DNA of 64,000 nucleotides from positions 151,748 through 215,747 of the forward strand of contig UQHV01000001.1 in assembly GCA_900540895.1 (NCBI GenBank), in the 5' to 3' direction. The position numbers were made by a program, and so were the translations under genes. Source of the stretch: an uncultured Collinsella sp. Lineage in GTDB: Bacteria; Actinomycetota; Coriobacteriia; Coriobacteriales; Coriobacteriaceae. The notes beneath the pieces were generated by a model. It was not told the origin of the DNA, searched no databases, and saw only the letters and a list, made by a program, of their open reading frames with translations. Every line of letters begins with the position of its first letter. The stretch's first letter is position 1. Positions 25,074 to 34,039 of this stretch are shown in pieces.

Positions 25074-26140
25074 TGTGGGAAGCCGATGACTCTCAGGACC
25101 TGTGGGCGACGCCCGGCAACTCGCCGGCGGCATCCATGGCACACGGTGAGCGCATGGTGGGCTCGGAGCTGACGCCCGAGGACCTCGATGTCGACCGCAC
25201 CTTGCGCCCCCAGCGCCTGGACGACTACTGCGGTCAGGAGCACATCAAACAGAGTCTGCGCGTGCTCATCGAGGCGGCGCAGAGCCGCGGCGAGACGCTC
25301 GACCACGTGATCTTTTCGGGCCCTCCGGGTCTGGGCAAGACCACGCTGGCTACGGTTATCGCCAACGAGCTGGGCGCTCAGATTAAGACGACGAGCGGCC
25401 CGGCCATTGCGCGCACCGGCGACCTGGCGGCCATCCTGACTAACTTGCAGCCGGGTGATGTGCTGTTTATCGACGAGATTCACCGCCTCAACCGTTCGGT
25501 CGAGGAAGTTCTGTATCCCGCTATGGAGGACTTTGCGCTCGATATCGTGATCGGCAAGGGTCCGGCTGCGCGCTCGATTCGCCTGGATATCCCTAAGTTT
25601 ACGCTGGTGGCGGCCACGACCCGTTCGGGCATGCTCACGGGCCCGCTGCGCGATCGCTTTGGCATCTCGTATCGCCTGGACTACTACACGGTCGAGGAGC
25701 TCGCCCAGATCGTGACGCGCTCGGCGACCATCTTGGGCGTGACGATAGACCATCCGAGCGCGCTCGAGATCGGCTCGCGCTCGCGCGGTACGCCGCGCCT
25801 CGCAAACCGTCTGCTCAAGCGTGTGCGCGACTATGCGCAGGTACGCGGTAACGGGCCTATTGAGCTTGATATTTGCCGTCAGGCGCTCGAGTTCTTCGAG
25901 ATTGATGAGCTTGGTCTGGACTGGATGGACATTCGCATCTTAGAGACGCTTGCCAAGACGTTCTCCGGACGTGCCGTGGGCCTGACGACCCTTGCCAGCG
26001 CGGTGGGCGAGGACCCGGGTACGCTCGAGGATGTCTACGAACCCTATCTGCTGCAGTGCGGCTTGATGATTCGCACGCCTCAGGGCCGCCAGGCAACGCT
26101 TCGCACCTTTGAGCATTTGGGTATCGAGCCAGCCGTTTAG
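25073..26140 (+). CDS. ruvB: Holliday junction branch-migration ATPase RuvB
   Basis: RuvB is the hexameric AAA+ motor of branch migration. The 355-residue chain has Walker A GPPGLGKTTLA, Walker B LFIDEIHRLN, sensor 1 AATTRSGML and the arginine finger region GPLRDRFGI, followed by a C-terminal winged helix (PYLLQCGLMIRTPQGR). I chose the ATG at 25073, overlapping the ruvA TGA, over the GTG codon just before it. Confidence 0.97.
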   Translation: MWEADDSQDLWATPGNSPAASMAHGERMVGSELTPEDLDVDRTLRPQRLDDYCGQEHIKQSLRVLIEAAQSRGETLDHVIFSGPPGLGKTTLATVIANELGAQIKTTSGPAIARTGDLAAILTNLQPGDVLFIDEIHRLNRSVEEVLYPAMEDFALDIVIGKGPAARSIRLDIPKFTLVAATTRSGMLTGPLRDRFGISYRLDYYTVEELAQIVTRSATILGVTIDHPSALEIGSRSRGTPRLANRLLKRVRDYAQVRGNGPIELDICRQALEFFEIDELGLDWMDIRILETLAKTFSGRAVGLTTLASAVGEDPGTLEDVYEPYLLQCGLMIRTPQGRQATLRTFEHLGIEPAV

Positions 26141-26286
26141 AGACGGGTTTGTTTTGGCTGGTCTGTAGGCTATCGCTGAGCATTGGATAAACATATCGCC
26201 ATTCATCGGTTACGGGTGTTTTACTATTGCGTGCCCGTGCTATGCTGAATTGGTCTTTTTCTCATCCGGTAACGAAAGGACCGCCC

Positions 26287-27954
26287 ATGCCTACTGACAT
26301 CGAAATCGCACGTTCCGTCACGCCGCTGCCCATTACCGAGGTGGCTAAGAACGCCGGCGTCGACGTAAAGCACCTGATTCCGTACGGCTTCGACAAGGCT
26401 AAGGTCGACTATTCACTGCTCAACGAGCCGACCGATCACCAGGCCAAGCTCGTCCTCGTGACCGCCATCAACCCCACGCCCGCCGGCGAGGGCAAGACCA
26501 CTACGACCATCGGTCTGGCCGATGGCCTGCGCCGTCGCGGCGTCAAGAGCGCTGTGGCCCTGCGCGAGCCTTCGCTCGGCCCCGTCTTTGGCGTCAAGGG
26601 CGGTGCCGCCGGCGGCGGCTGGGCGCAGGTCATCCCCATGGAGGACATCAACCTGCACTTTACCGGTGACTTCCATGCTATTGGTGCCGCCAACAACCTG
26701 CTGGCTGCCATGCTCGACAACCATATTCAGCAAGGCAACCAGCTCGGTATTGACGTCAAGCGCATCACCTGGAAGCGCGTCGTCGACATGAACGACCGCC
26801 AGCTGCGCCATGTTATCGACGGCATTGGCGGCAAGGCTCAGGGCGTGCCGCGCGAGGACGGCTTCGATATCACCGTTGCCTCCGAGGTCATGGCAATCCT
26901 GTGCCTGTCCACGAGCATCAACGACCTCAAGGAGCGCCTGGGCGAGATCGTCGTCGGCTACAGCTTTGCTGGCGAGCCCGTTCGCGCCCGCGACCTCAAG
27001 GCTCAGGGCGCCATGGCTGCGCTGCTTAAGGATGCGCTCAAGCCTAACCTGGTTCAGACGCTCGAGGGTACGCCCGCGTTTGTCCACGGCGGTCCCTTCG
27101 CCAACATCGCCCACGGCTGTAACTCCATCATGGCCACGCGTATGGCCATGCGCTTTGGCGATGTCGCCATTACCGAGGCAGGCTTTGGCGCCGACCTGGG
27201 TGCTGAGAAGTTCCTCGACATCAAGTGCCGCATGACGGGCGTTCGCCCCAGTGCTGTCGTGATCGTCGCCACCGCTCGTGCGCTTAAGTACAACGGCGGC
27301 GTTGCCAAAGCCGACCTCAACGACGAGAACCTCGAGGCCCTCAAGGCCGGCATGCCCAACCTGCTGCGCCACGTCGACAACATTCAGAATGTCTACGGTC
27401 TGCCCTGCGTGGTCGCCATCAACCGCTTCCCGACGGACACCGAGGCAGAGCTTGCGCTCATCGAGTCCGAGTGCCAGAAGCTCGGCGTTAACGTTAAGCT
27501 GTCCGAGGTTTGGGCTAAGGGTGGCGAGGGCGCGCTCGACCTGGCCGATGAGGTTATGCGCCTGATCGAGCAGCCGAGCGAGCTCAAGTTTGCCTACGAG
27601 GACGGTGCCGATGTGGCCGACGCCCTGGAGGCTGTTGCCACCAAGGTCTATCGCGCCGACGGCGTCGACTTTACGCCGGCTGCCAAGCGCCAGCTCGCCG
27701 AGCTGCGCGAGAACGGCTTTGGCAACCTGCCGGTGTGCGTGGCCAAGACGCAGTACAGCTTTAGCGACAACGCCAAGGCTCTGGGCGCTCCCGAGAACTT
27801 CCGCATCACCGTGCGCGAGCTCAAGGTTTCCGCCGGTGCCCACTTTGTGGTCGCGCTGACCGGCAGCGTTCTGACCATGCCCGGCCTGCCCAAGGTTCCC
27901 GCGGCCGAGAACATCGACGTCGACAACGACGGCAACATCACCGGCCTGTTCTAA
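26287..27954 (+). CDS. fhs: Formate--tetrahydrofolate ligase
   Basis: Fhs makes 10-formyl-THF from formate, THF and ATP, the entry of the methyl branch of the Wood-Ljungdahl pathway and of anaerobic one-carbon metabolism. The 555-residue protein has the P-loop-like TPAGEGKTTTTIG (64-76), FGVKGGAAGGGWAQV, GGPFANIAHGCNS and the C-terminal TMPGLPKVPAAENID, all diagnostic. The ATG at 26287 has GAAAGGA 6 nt upstream; an earlier in-frame ATG lacks a site. The downstream one-carbon enzymes of the FchA and FolD families are encoded 12 kb away. A terminator follows. Confidence 0.98.
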   Translation: MPTDIEIARSVTPLPITEVAKNAGVDVKHLIPYGFDKAKVDYSLLNEPTDHQAKLVLVTAINPTPAGEGKTTTTIGLADGLRRRGVKSAVALREPSLGPVFGVKGGAAGGGWAQVIPMEDINLHFTGDFHAIGAANNLLAAMLDNHIQQGNQLGIDVKRITWKRVVDMNDRQLRHVIDGIGGKAQGVPREDGFDITVASEVMAILCLSTSINDLKERLGEIVVGYSFAGEPVRARDLKAQGAMAALLKDALKPNLVQTLEGTPAFVHGGPFANIAHGCNSIMATRMAMRFGDVAITEAGFGADLGAEKFLDIKCRMTGVRPSAVVIVATARALKYNGGVAKADLNDENLEALKAGMPNLLRHVDNIQNVYGLPCVVAINRFPTDTEAELALIESECQKLGVNVKLSEVWAKGGEGALDLADEVMRLIEQPSELKFAYEDGADVADALEAVATKVYRADGVDFTPAAKRQLAELRENGFGNLPVCVAKTQYSFSDNAKALGAPENFRITVRELKVSAGAHFVVALTGSVLTMPGLPKVPAAENIDVDNDGNITGLF

Positions 27955-27979
27955 GCCTGCTGCTCATAGCCGCTTGCCC

Positions 27980-28016
27980 GCCCCGTCGCGCCTACCAAGG
28001 CCCGGCGGGGCTTTTT
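27980..28016 (+). terminator. Rho-independent terminator of fhs
   Basis: GCCCCG (27980-27985) pairs with CGGGGC (28006-28011) at the base of a long stem, followed by TTTTT. Confidence 0.8.
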
Positions 28017-28134
28017 GATCCTTAGGCCCGCGCATGTCTTGTAGATACCGGCGGGCTTTGCCCATCATAGGCTTTTGCGCGGGTAGAATGCATGGATAAC
28101 TTGATGCTTGCTGGCGACGGAAAGGAAACGTTGC

Positions 28135-29145
28135 ATGGACCAGGATAAGACGACCGTAATGGGCGGATATGGTTCCGCACAGGCTGGCGGCAGCGCCGAT
28201 GCGACCCGCGTCGTTCCCAGCCCCGGTTATACCGATCCCGCCGCGACGCAGCCTTCTGCCGAGCCTACCCGGGTTATGGGCTATGGCGACACGGCGCAGG
28301 ATTCTTACGCTGCATCTTCGCAAGGCCCCTATGGCAACGCAGCTCCGGACCCGTTTGATTACGCGCCGCAGGATTCTTATTCCGCCTCGACGTCGAATCC
28401 CTATAATAACCTGCCGCAAAATCCCATTCCGCAGCCTCAGCAGACGACGTATATGCCGCGCACGGCACAGGCCCAGCCTCGATATGAGTCGCGCGATCCG
28501 TATGCGCGCCAGCCTTATCGCGAGTATCCCAAGTCGATTCCGCAGTATGGTGAGGACGAGGAAGAGGCGCCGTCGCGTTCGTCGAGTGTGATCAAGAAGA
28601 TCCTCATTGTGCTGGCGATCTTCTTTGCCCTCTCGATTGTGTTTGCCATCGTGTCGGGCATGCTCAACAAGCGAGGTGCTACAACCAGCACGACGGCCGA
28701 GCAGACAGAGGTCGACCGGGCAGGTGCAGTAGAGCTGGGCGATATCCCGGGACAGTATTGGTCCAACGCCAAAAAACTCCTCAAGTCGCGCGGGGCCGAT
28801 CTTTCGAATGCCGTGATTCTGACCGACGACGGCTCGACGCCCGTCGTTGATGCCAACTGGGTCGTCACATCTGCCTACTACAACGACAACGGTAACCTCG
28901 AGATTCAGCTTACGCGCAAGGACGGCTCGTCGGGCAATGCGTCCGGTGATCAAGGCGCCACGGACAGCTCGAGCTCCAACACGCTGGAGGACCTGAGCAA
29001 CAAGGCGCAGGAATTGGGAGACAAGGCGCAAGAGCTGGGCGATACGGCACAAAACCTGGGCGATACCGCGCAGAACTTGGGAGACATGGCGACGGATGCC
29101 TGGAACGCCCTACAAAACGGCATTTCGGGCGCACAGGGAAACTAG
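28135..29145 (+). CDS. Single-pass membrane protein with PASTA-like external region and coiled-coil tail
   Basis: A 336-residue protein I do not recognise beyond its parts. Residues 1-150 are disordered and rich in Pro, Gln, Tyr and Ser. A transmembrane helix (IKKILIVLAIFFALSIVFAIV) lies near 160-180. The outside segment GQYWSNAKKLLKSRGADL through VVDANWVVTSAYYNDNG resembles PASTA-type and related ligand-binding modules of actinobacterial membrane proteins. The tail has about five heptads of the form xxAQxLGD (roughly 290-325), which could form a coiled coil. AAAGGAAA precedes the ATG. It is convergent with the cation transporter gene, with only 18 bp between stops. Confidence 0.75.
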   Translation: MDQDKTTVMGGYGSAQAGGSADATRVVPSPGYTDPAATQPSAEPTRVMGYGDTAQDSYAASSQGPYGNAAPDPFDYAPQDSYSASTSNPYNNLPQNPIPQPQQTTYMPRTAQAQPRYESRDPYARQPYREYPKSIPQYGEDEEEAPSRSSSVIKKILIVLAIFFALSIVFAIVSGMLNKRGATTSTTAEQTEVDRAGAVELGDIPGQYWSNAKKLLKSRGADLSNAVILTDDGSTPVVDANWVVTSAYYNDNGNLEIQLTRKDGSSGNASGDQGATDSSSSNTLEDLSNKAQELGDKAQELGDTAQNLGDTAQNLGDMATDAWNALQNGISGAQGN

Positions 29146-29163
29146 CGGCCGAGCGGAGCGGGG

Positions 29164-30345
29164 CTACAGCTGCTCTGCCGGACGGTCGGGCGAGCTAAAG
29201 CCCGAGTCAAACGTAACGACGCATGATGCATCGGGCCGGCGCTCGTGCACGATGCGCGTGACGAGCTCCAGCAGCTCTTCGTCGGATATGTCAAAGCCGT
29301 CGGGACGCACCAGGTCAAACGAAACAAAGTCGTCGTGCTCATGCAAGTCGTGGATGGAGAGCGCAGGGTCGATCTGCGCTACGCCGCGCTTGACCCAGCC
29401 GCGCAGGTCGTCACCGGTTGTTGCAATGGGGTCGCAGTGCAGCGTAATGCCAATGCCCATCTGGCGTTTGATATCGTGTTCGATGGTGTCCAGGATCTCG
29501 TGGTGCTCAAAGGCATCGCCCTCGCCGGGCATCTCCACGTGTGCGCTGGCAAACTGGCGACCGGGGCCGTAGTCGTGCACCATCAGATCGTGCGTGCCTA
29601 GCACTTGCGGATAGGACATAATCTTGTCGCGAATCTTCTGCACCAGCTTGGGGTCGGGCGCCTGTCCCAGCAGCGGACTGATGGCGTCGCGCACGAGGCC
29701 CATGCCGCTGATGCAGATGAAGATGCCCACGCCCAGGCCTGCCCAGCCGTCGAGGTCAACGCCGGTTGTCTGTGAGATAAGCGCTGCCACCAGGACCGAG
29801 CCCGAGGTGATGACGTCGTTTTTGGAATCCTGTGCCGTGGCGATGAGCGTCTCGGAGTCGATGCGGTTGCCCAGTGTGCGGTTGAACGCCGCCATCCAAA
29901 ACTTGACGAGCATGGATGCGATGAGCGCGGCCATGGAGACTAGTGTGTAGGCGGTGGGGGAAGGCTTGATGATCTTGGTGACCGACTCCAAGATCAGGTT
30001 GATACCGACGGCACAAACGAGGACAGCGACGAACAAGCCGGCAAGGTACTCGTAGCGGCCATGGCCATAAGGGTGGCCTTCGTCGGCTGGGCGACTGGCA
30101 AGGCGGAATCCGAGTAGGCTCACGATGTTGCTCGAGGCATCGGAGAGGTTGTTGAAGGCGTCGGCGATAAGCGAGACGGAGCCCGCGAGCAGGCCCGCGA
30201 TGCCCTTAGCGAGGCACAGGGCGATGTTGAGCCCGATGCAGATAAGGCTCGCGGCAAAGCCGGCACGGGTGCGGCAAGAGGTATCGACCGGCTCGCTTTC
30301 GCTGCCGGGAACAAGCGTATGTACCAGCCGATTTACAAATAGCAT
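29164..30345 (-). CDS. Cation diffusion facilitator family transporter
   Basis: A 393-residue CDF-type metal/proton antiporter of the inner membrane. It has six membrane segments and the metal-site motifs SLIADAFNNLSDASSN (TM2, DxxxD) and AQDSKNDVITS (TM5, SxxxD rather than HxxxD). HPYGHGRYEYLAG follows TM2, and a long cytoplasmic metal-sensing C-terminus contains further His-Asp clusters (HDLHEHDD). A metal other than zinc, such as manganese or iron, is possible because TM2 and TM5 lack the zinc His. The ATG at 30345 was chosen for its GAGG; in-frame codons further upstream have no site and read into the divergent promoter region. Confidence 0.92.
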   Translation of the reverse strand: MLFVNRLVHTLVPGSESEPVDTSCRTRAGFAASLICIGLNIALCLAKGIAGLLAGSVSLIADAFNNLSDASSNIVSLLGFRLASRPADEGHPYGHGRYEYLAGLFVAVLVCAVGINLILESVTKIIKPSPTAYTLVSMAALIASMLVKFWMAAFNRTLGNRIDSETLIATAQDSKNDVITSGSVLVAALISQTTGVDLDGWAGLGVGIFICISGMGLVRDAISPLLGQAPDPKLVQKIRDKIMSYPQVLGTHDLMVHDYGPGRQFASAHVEMPGEGDAFEHHEILDTIEHDIKRQMGIGITLHCDPIATTGDDLRGWVKRGVAQIDPALSIHDLHEHDDFVSFDLVRPDGFDISDEELLELVTRIVHERRPDASCVVTFDSGFSSPDRPAEQL

Positions 30346-30607
30346 AACGGTCGTCCTCACAATCATGTTTAAGGGGATAGTGTAGCTCGCACGGACGCGT
30401 CGTGCGACGATGCTCAGAAAATGCAGCAATGGTCTGCCGATGCTAACGGGCACGGGGCGGAGGGGGGCGGTTGCCCGCATGGCTTTGAGCCCGCTGCGCC
30501 TTCTCGTCCGTGCGAGTGCTCCATTTTGGGCCACATGGGTATGGGCACGCGCCGATTTGCTCGACATACTTAATGTCGACAGTCCCTGTGCAAAGGAGGA
30601 CGTTTCC

Positions 30608-31945
30608 ATGGACGAGATGTTTGCCATTAAATGCCAAAACTGCGGCGGCCCCATGTATTCACACCAGGCAAAGCGCAGCTTTGAGTGTGCCTATTGCGGA
30701 ACGGTCATCCCGTGGCAAGCGGACGCTGGGGAGCCTAAGAGCGCTTTGGGCATTCGCCATACACCGCTGACGGTGGTTGACGGGTTGCTCAAGCTCACGC
30801 ATGTCTCGCAGCTCGAGCGTCCGGAGGACCCGGACTGGTATTTCTTCAATTCGCACTGGCGCAATCAGTCGGTTCTGGAGCATCTGCTGTGGGAGGACCG
30901 CGGGACGGCGCAGGAGTTCCAAGAGGCGACGCACGTGAGCATTCCCTGCCCCTTCTGCGGTGCGTCCTTTGAGGGCGAGTCCACTCAGCGCGTGTTTGAG
31001 TGCCCGTCCTGCGGCAACAAGATCGGCGTGGCCGACTTGCTCAAACCCGGCACGTTTAGCAAGCGCCTGACCATGGGCGTGGGTGCCGAGTATGTGCCAG
31101 AGCAGGGCATTCCGTGTGAGATTTCACCGCAGCAGGCGCGTGCTAACGCTCTGCAGCTGGTGCGTCAATATCCAGATGCCTTTGCCGGGCACGACGTGGA
31201 AGACGCGATTCAAAACGACATGATGCTCTTCTATTTCCCCATGGCGCTGGCGGACCTGCGCATGATGGCGAGCTTCCCGGGCAAAGGCCTGAGCAAGGAG
31301 ACCCTGGTGTACTACGAGGTGCTCGATTGGGCATACCCCAGGGCCAACTACCTGGACGTTCGCCTTATGGGCATCTTGGAACCGTGGGACTTTGCCAAGG
31401 TGGGGCCGTTCGATCCCGCCATGCAGGAGGGCGACTTCCGCGTCGTCTCCGTCGATGCGTCCACCAAGGATCAGGTGGTCATTGACAAGCTGGCGCTCGA
31501 CGTTGCCGGCAACGATGCCGAGGCAGCCCTGGGGCTCAATAAAAAGAGCATTCGCACGTGGGCACGCAAGGCCCGCAAGCACAAAGACGGTCTGGTGATG
31601 GTGCCGGTCTACTTTGTTGATCGCCCGGCAACGGACAGTCGCGACGGCGAGCAAGTGCGCATCGCTGTAAATGGCCAGACAGGTCGCGCGGCCGCAGTGG
31701 TGTTTAGCGACAAGCGCGAGACGCATATCGTGGCACCGCTCAACCCGAGCTTGCATTTGTCGAGCGAAAGCACCGTGCACGCCACACCCATCGAGGTCAA
31801 ATACGTTAAATCGCCGTTCCTATACCAGATCGTGCGCCGCGGAGGCGGCGACCAGCCGCGGCAGGTGGCAGCTACAACCGAGGGCTCCTACCGAGAAGAA
31901 AAGCCCAAACGCAAGGGGCTGTTTGCAGCGATTTTTGGGAAGTAG
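30608..31945 (+). CDS. Double zinc-ribbon protein of unknown function
   Basis: A 445-residue protein beginning with a zinc ribbon (CQNCGG...CAYCG, about 9-33) and carrying a second (CPFCG...CPSCG, about 115-140). The rest is a mixed alpha/beta region without a motif I recognise, rich in aromatic residues, with no membrane segment. AAAGGAGGA precedes the ATG at 30608. It is divergent from the CDF transporter across 262 bp, so they might share control, but nothing shows a functional link. TFIIB-type zinc ribbons of this kind occur in many proteins of unknown role. Confidence 0.8.
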   Translation: MDEMFAIKCQNCGGPMYSHQAKRSFECAYCGTVIPWQADAGEPKSALGIRHTPLTVVDGLLKLTHVSQLERPEDPDWYFFNSHWRNQSVLEHLLWEDRGTAQEFQEATHVSIPCPFCGASFEGESTQRVFECPSCGNKIGVADLLKPGTFSKRLTMGVGAEYVPEQGIPCEISPQQARANALQLVRQYPDAFAGHDVEDAIQNDMMLFYFPMALADLRMMASFPGKGLSKETLVYYEVLDWAYPRANYLDVRLMGILEPWDFAKVGPFDPAMQEGDFRVVSVDASTKDQVVIDKLALDVAGNDAEAALGLNKKSIRTWARKARKHKDGLVMVPVYFVDRPATDSRDGEQVRIAVNGQTGRAAAVVFSDKRETHIVAPLNPSLHLSSESTVHATPIEVKYVKSPFLYQIVRRGGGDQPRQVAATTEGSYREEKPKRKGLFAAIFGK

Positions 31946-32158
31946 GGGAGCGCGAGCTGCTGTCCAGTCGATTAACGGGAAGTGGATGTAAATAAACAGT
32001 GGAGCGGCTGCACAAGAGCCGCCCCGCTGGGTAAAATCAAGTTGTGCCGCGGAACCCGCTCCTCAGCTCGTCACACTTCGGAAGCGCGGGCAACGCAGGT
32101 ATTATCGTCTAAAGGGCCGGCTGCAACCGGCCCTTTGCATGACTCCCTTCGCTATCCG
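31946..32158. other. Intergenic stretch with strong hairpins
   Basis: No gene recognised. Hairpins are visible: GGAGCGGCT pairing with AGCCGCCCC near 32001-32030 with one mismatch, and the terminator-like stem at 32111-32136. The stretch could hold a small RNA, but no known RNA family was identified. Confidence 0.35.
32111..32136. terminator. Bidirectional terminator-like hairpin
   Basis: AAAGGGCCGG pairs perfectly with CCGGCCCTTT around a 6-nt loop. It could end the zinc-ribbon gene transcript on the plus strand and the small ORF transcript on the minus strand. T-tracts are short on both sides. Confidence 0.55.
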
Positions 32159-32251
32159 TTACTGCTTATATTCCCGCCAGATCGAGTAGAGGTTCCGGGC
32201 AATGCCGGTCACATACATCGAGAGGCGCAGGATTTCAAGAAACAAGTTCAT
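32159..32251 (-). CDS. Candidate 30-residue amphipathic peptide
   Basis: A short ORF on the minus strand, starting MNLFLEILRLSMYVTGIARN and ending in basic and aromatic residues with WREYKQ. It is too short for routine gene calling. Support: TTGGAGTG placed 6 nt before the ATG, a hydrophobic N-terminal half with a charged tail, a terminator-like stem 23 bp past the stop, and a structured 5' leader with CGTTGCC/GGCAACG arms at 32279-32329. This layout resembles type I toxin genes or small membrane peptides. It sits downstream of the YhcG-type nuclease gene on the same strand. Without homology evidence it stays a candidate. Confidence 0.4.
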   Translation of the reverse strand: MNLFLEILRLSMYVTGIARNLYSIWREYKQ

Positions 32252-32381
32252 AGGCTTCACTCCAATCAGAGATCAGAGCGTTGCCCGCAGGCGGATTCCG
32301 CGGCGGTCAAGATTTTACCCCACAGGCAACGGCGGGAGACGTCCGATCCCTTTTTGGAGTGGTGTCTGTCGCACCGTACTG

Positions 32382-33431
32382 TTACCTGTGCGCCTCGACG
32401 TTCGCCGCTTCGTTGATGGCACGGTACTCGGCGCTCAGCTCGCGCGCCAGCTCTTCCTTGCTTGGAAGATACGGCAGATATTTGGCAGCAAACACTTGGT
32501 CGTTGTCTTCGGGCAGCGTGTATTCGACAATTGAATCACTCTTGTCCGCGCAGAGCACGATGCCTATGGGCGGGTTGTCACCTTCGTTCATGAGCTCGCG
32601 CGTGTAATAGTTCACGTACATTTGCATTTGGCCCAGGTCTTGATGTGTGAGGTCATCGGTCTTAAGGTCGATGAGAACGAAACAGCGCATCAGATAGTTG
32701 TAAAACACGAGGTCAATATAGAAGTGGCGCCCATCGAAGGTGATACGCTTTTGGCGCGCCTCAAAAGCGAAGCCGCGGCCAAGCTCTAGCAGAAACTTCT
32801 GAAGATGTGTGATGAGTGCCTGCTCTAGATCGCTCTCGCGAAACGCAGTATCGTCCGAGAAGCCTAAAAACTCCAGTACATATGGATCGCGGATGATGTC
32901 CTCGGGGCGACGAGCGGGGGCGCTCTTTTGGATTTCCTGAGCAACGGTCTCTTTGTCCTTGCTGGCAAGTAGACGCTCGCGGAGCATGGTGTTGATTTGG
33001 CGCTCGAGCTGACGTGTACTCCAGCGAGAGTCGGCGCATTCATTCATGTACCAAGTGCGGGCTTCGGGATCGGAAACGCGCATCAACCTGCGGTAATGTG
33101 TCCAACTCAATTCGCTACGCAGTGCGTCGCGAATTGGAAACGCAAGGAAGAACTGGCGCATATTACGAAGGTTTGCGATACCAAAGCCTTTTCCGTAATC
33201 GGCGGTAAGCCTTTTGGAAAGGCCTTCAATCAATGCATCGCCGTACTTGGCACGCTCCTCGCCGCCTTGTTCCTCAAGAATGCTCTTGCCGATCTCCCAA
33301 TAAGCCTCAACCATCGCAAAGTTGACGGCGGTATAGGCCTTGTCGCGAGCGGCGTTGAGAATCGAGGAAACCTGCTTGTAAAAACCTTCGGGCACGATAG
33401 CCGATTCTCCGCGGTTGACCAGTTCACCCAT
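32382..33431 (-). CDS. YhcG-type PDDEXK nuclease (DUF1016)
   Basis: A 349-residue protein of the YhcG/DUF1016 family, with an N-terminal helical domain (ARDKAYTAVNFAMVEAYWEIGKSI) and a C-terminal PD-(D/E)XK nuclease fold (GRHFYIDLVFYNYLMRCFVLIDLK; Asp and the Asp-x-Lys pair). Members are often found near restriction-modification and other mobile defence genes, and their substrates are poorly known. Here it stands alone, with less GC-biased codons than its neighbours, suggesting acquisition. The start at 33431 (ATG) was preferred to the TTG one codon earlier. The Shine-Dalgarno GAGGAAAG is rather distant. Confidence 0.88.
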   Translation of the reverse strand: MGELVNRGESAIVPEGFYKQVSSILNAARDKAYTAVNFAMVEAYWEIGKSILEEQGGEERAKYGDALIEGLSKRLTADYGKGFGIANLRNMRQFFLAFPIRDALRSELSWTHYRRLMRVSDPEARTWYMNECADSRWSTRQLERQINTMLRERLLASKDKETVAQEIQKSAPARRPEDIIRDPYVLEFLGFSDDTAFRESDLEQALITHLQKFLLELGRGFAFEARQKRITFDGRHFYIDLVFYNYLMRCFVLIDLKTDDLTHQDLGQMQMYVNYYTRELMNEGDNPPIGIVLCADKSDSIVEYTLPEDNDQVFAAKYLPYLPSKEELARELSAEYRAINEAANVEAHR

Positions 33432-33599
33432 CAATATCGCCCCACTTTCCTCTTGAGGAGTGCATCTTTATCTCATTTAGTTTAAAGCCTCGCGCGGACA
33501 CGAATTGCGATGCCTTCCGGGCGCCTTCGCATGGCAGTTTGGGACGGCTAAAATGTGACCATAGAGACAGTTTTAGCGAACCCCACGGGAGTGACGCGC

Positions 33600-33869
33600 A
33601 TGGACAACAACACCTTGCTGTTCCAGGACAAAGGTTCGGGCAGGTTTAAAGACGTCAAGATCTACCCTAACCGTATCGAGGTGCTCAAGAAGGGCACTTT
33701 TGGTGGCAAGCACACCGAGATTGTCTATCTTAAGGACATCACGGGGGTCAACAGAATCAAAGGCCGTGACGTTTTCCTGCGCAATCGGCTGTTGACTGCC
33801 TGTGTCTTTAGCCTGAGCAGCCGCTCCCAGGCTCAGGAGTTTGTCAACGCGTTGAACATGGTGATGTAG
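33600..33869 (+). CDS. Small PH-like domain protein
   Basis: An 89-residue protein with the strand pattern of a small bacterial PH-like domain (FKDVKIYPNRIEVLKKG, TEIVYLKDITGV, and a final helix SQAQEFVNALNMVM). There is no signal or membrane segment. GGGAGTGA lies 6 nt before the ATG at 33600. It appears monocistronic. Such domains usually bind proteins or lipids; nothing here shows which. Confidence 0.7.
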   Translation: MDNNTLLFQDKGSGRFKDVKIYPNRIEVLKKGTFGGKHTEIVYLKDITGVNRIKGRDVFLRNRLLTACVFSLSSRSQAQEFVNALNMVM

Positions 33870-33970
33870 CCGACGTCGGCGTTCGGGCCAGACTTACGCC
33901 CGCGCATCTGGCGGCACGGTGGCTGGTCGTTCAACCTGCGAGGCGTCCTTTATGAGCTGATCCCTCATGT

Positions 33971-34006
33971 CAAAATATAGGGGCGCAGAACGGTATTCCG
34001 CGCCCC
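33971..34006 (-). terminator. Rho-independent terminator of the PI-PLC-like gene
   Basis: GGGGCGC (33980-33986) pairs with GCGCCCC (34000-34006), with TATATTTTG downstream on the minus strand. Confidence 0.75.
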
Positions 34007-34039
34007 TGATTGAGCCGATGCGTCTGAAAGCCAGCTTGC

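Noticed and set aside
26141..26286. Possible tetrahydrofolate riboswitch before fhs
   Set aside because: No conserved aptamer core could be recognised in the 146-bp region.
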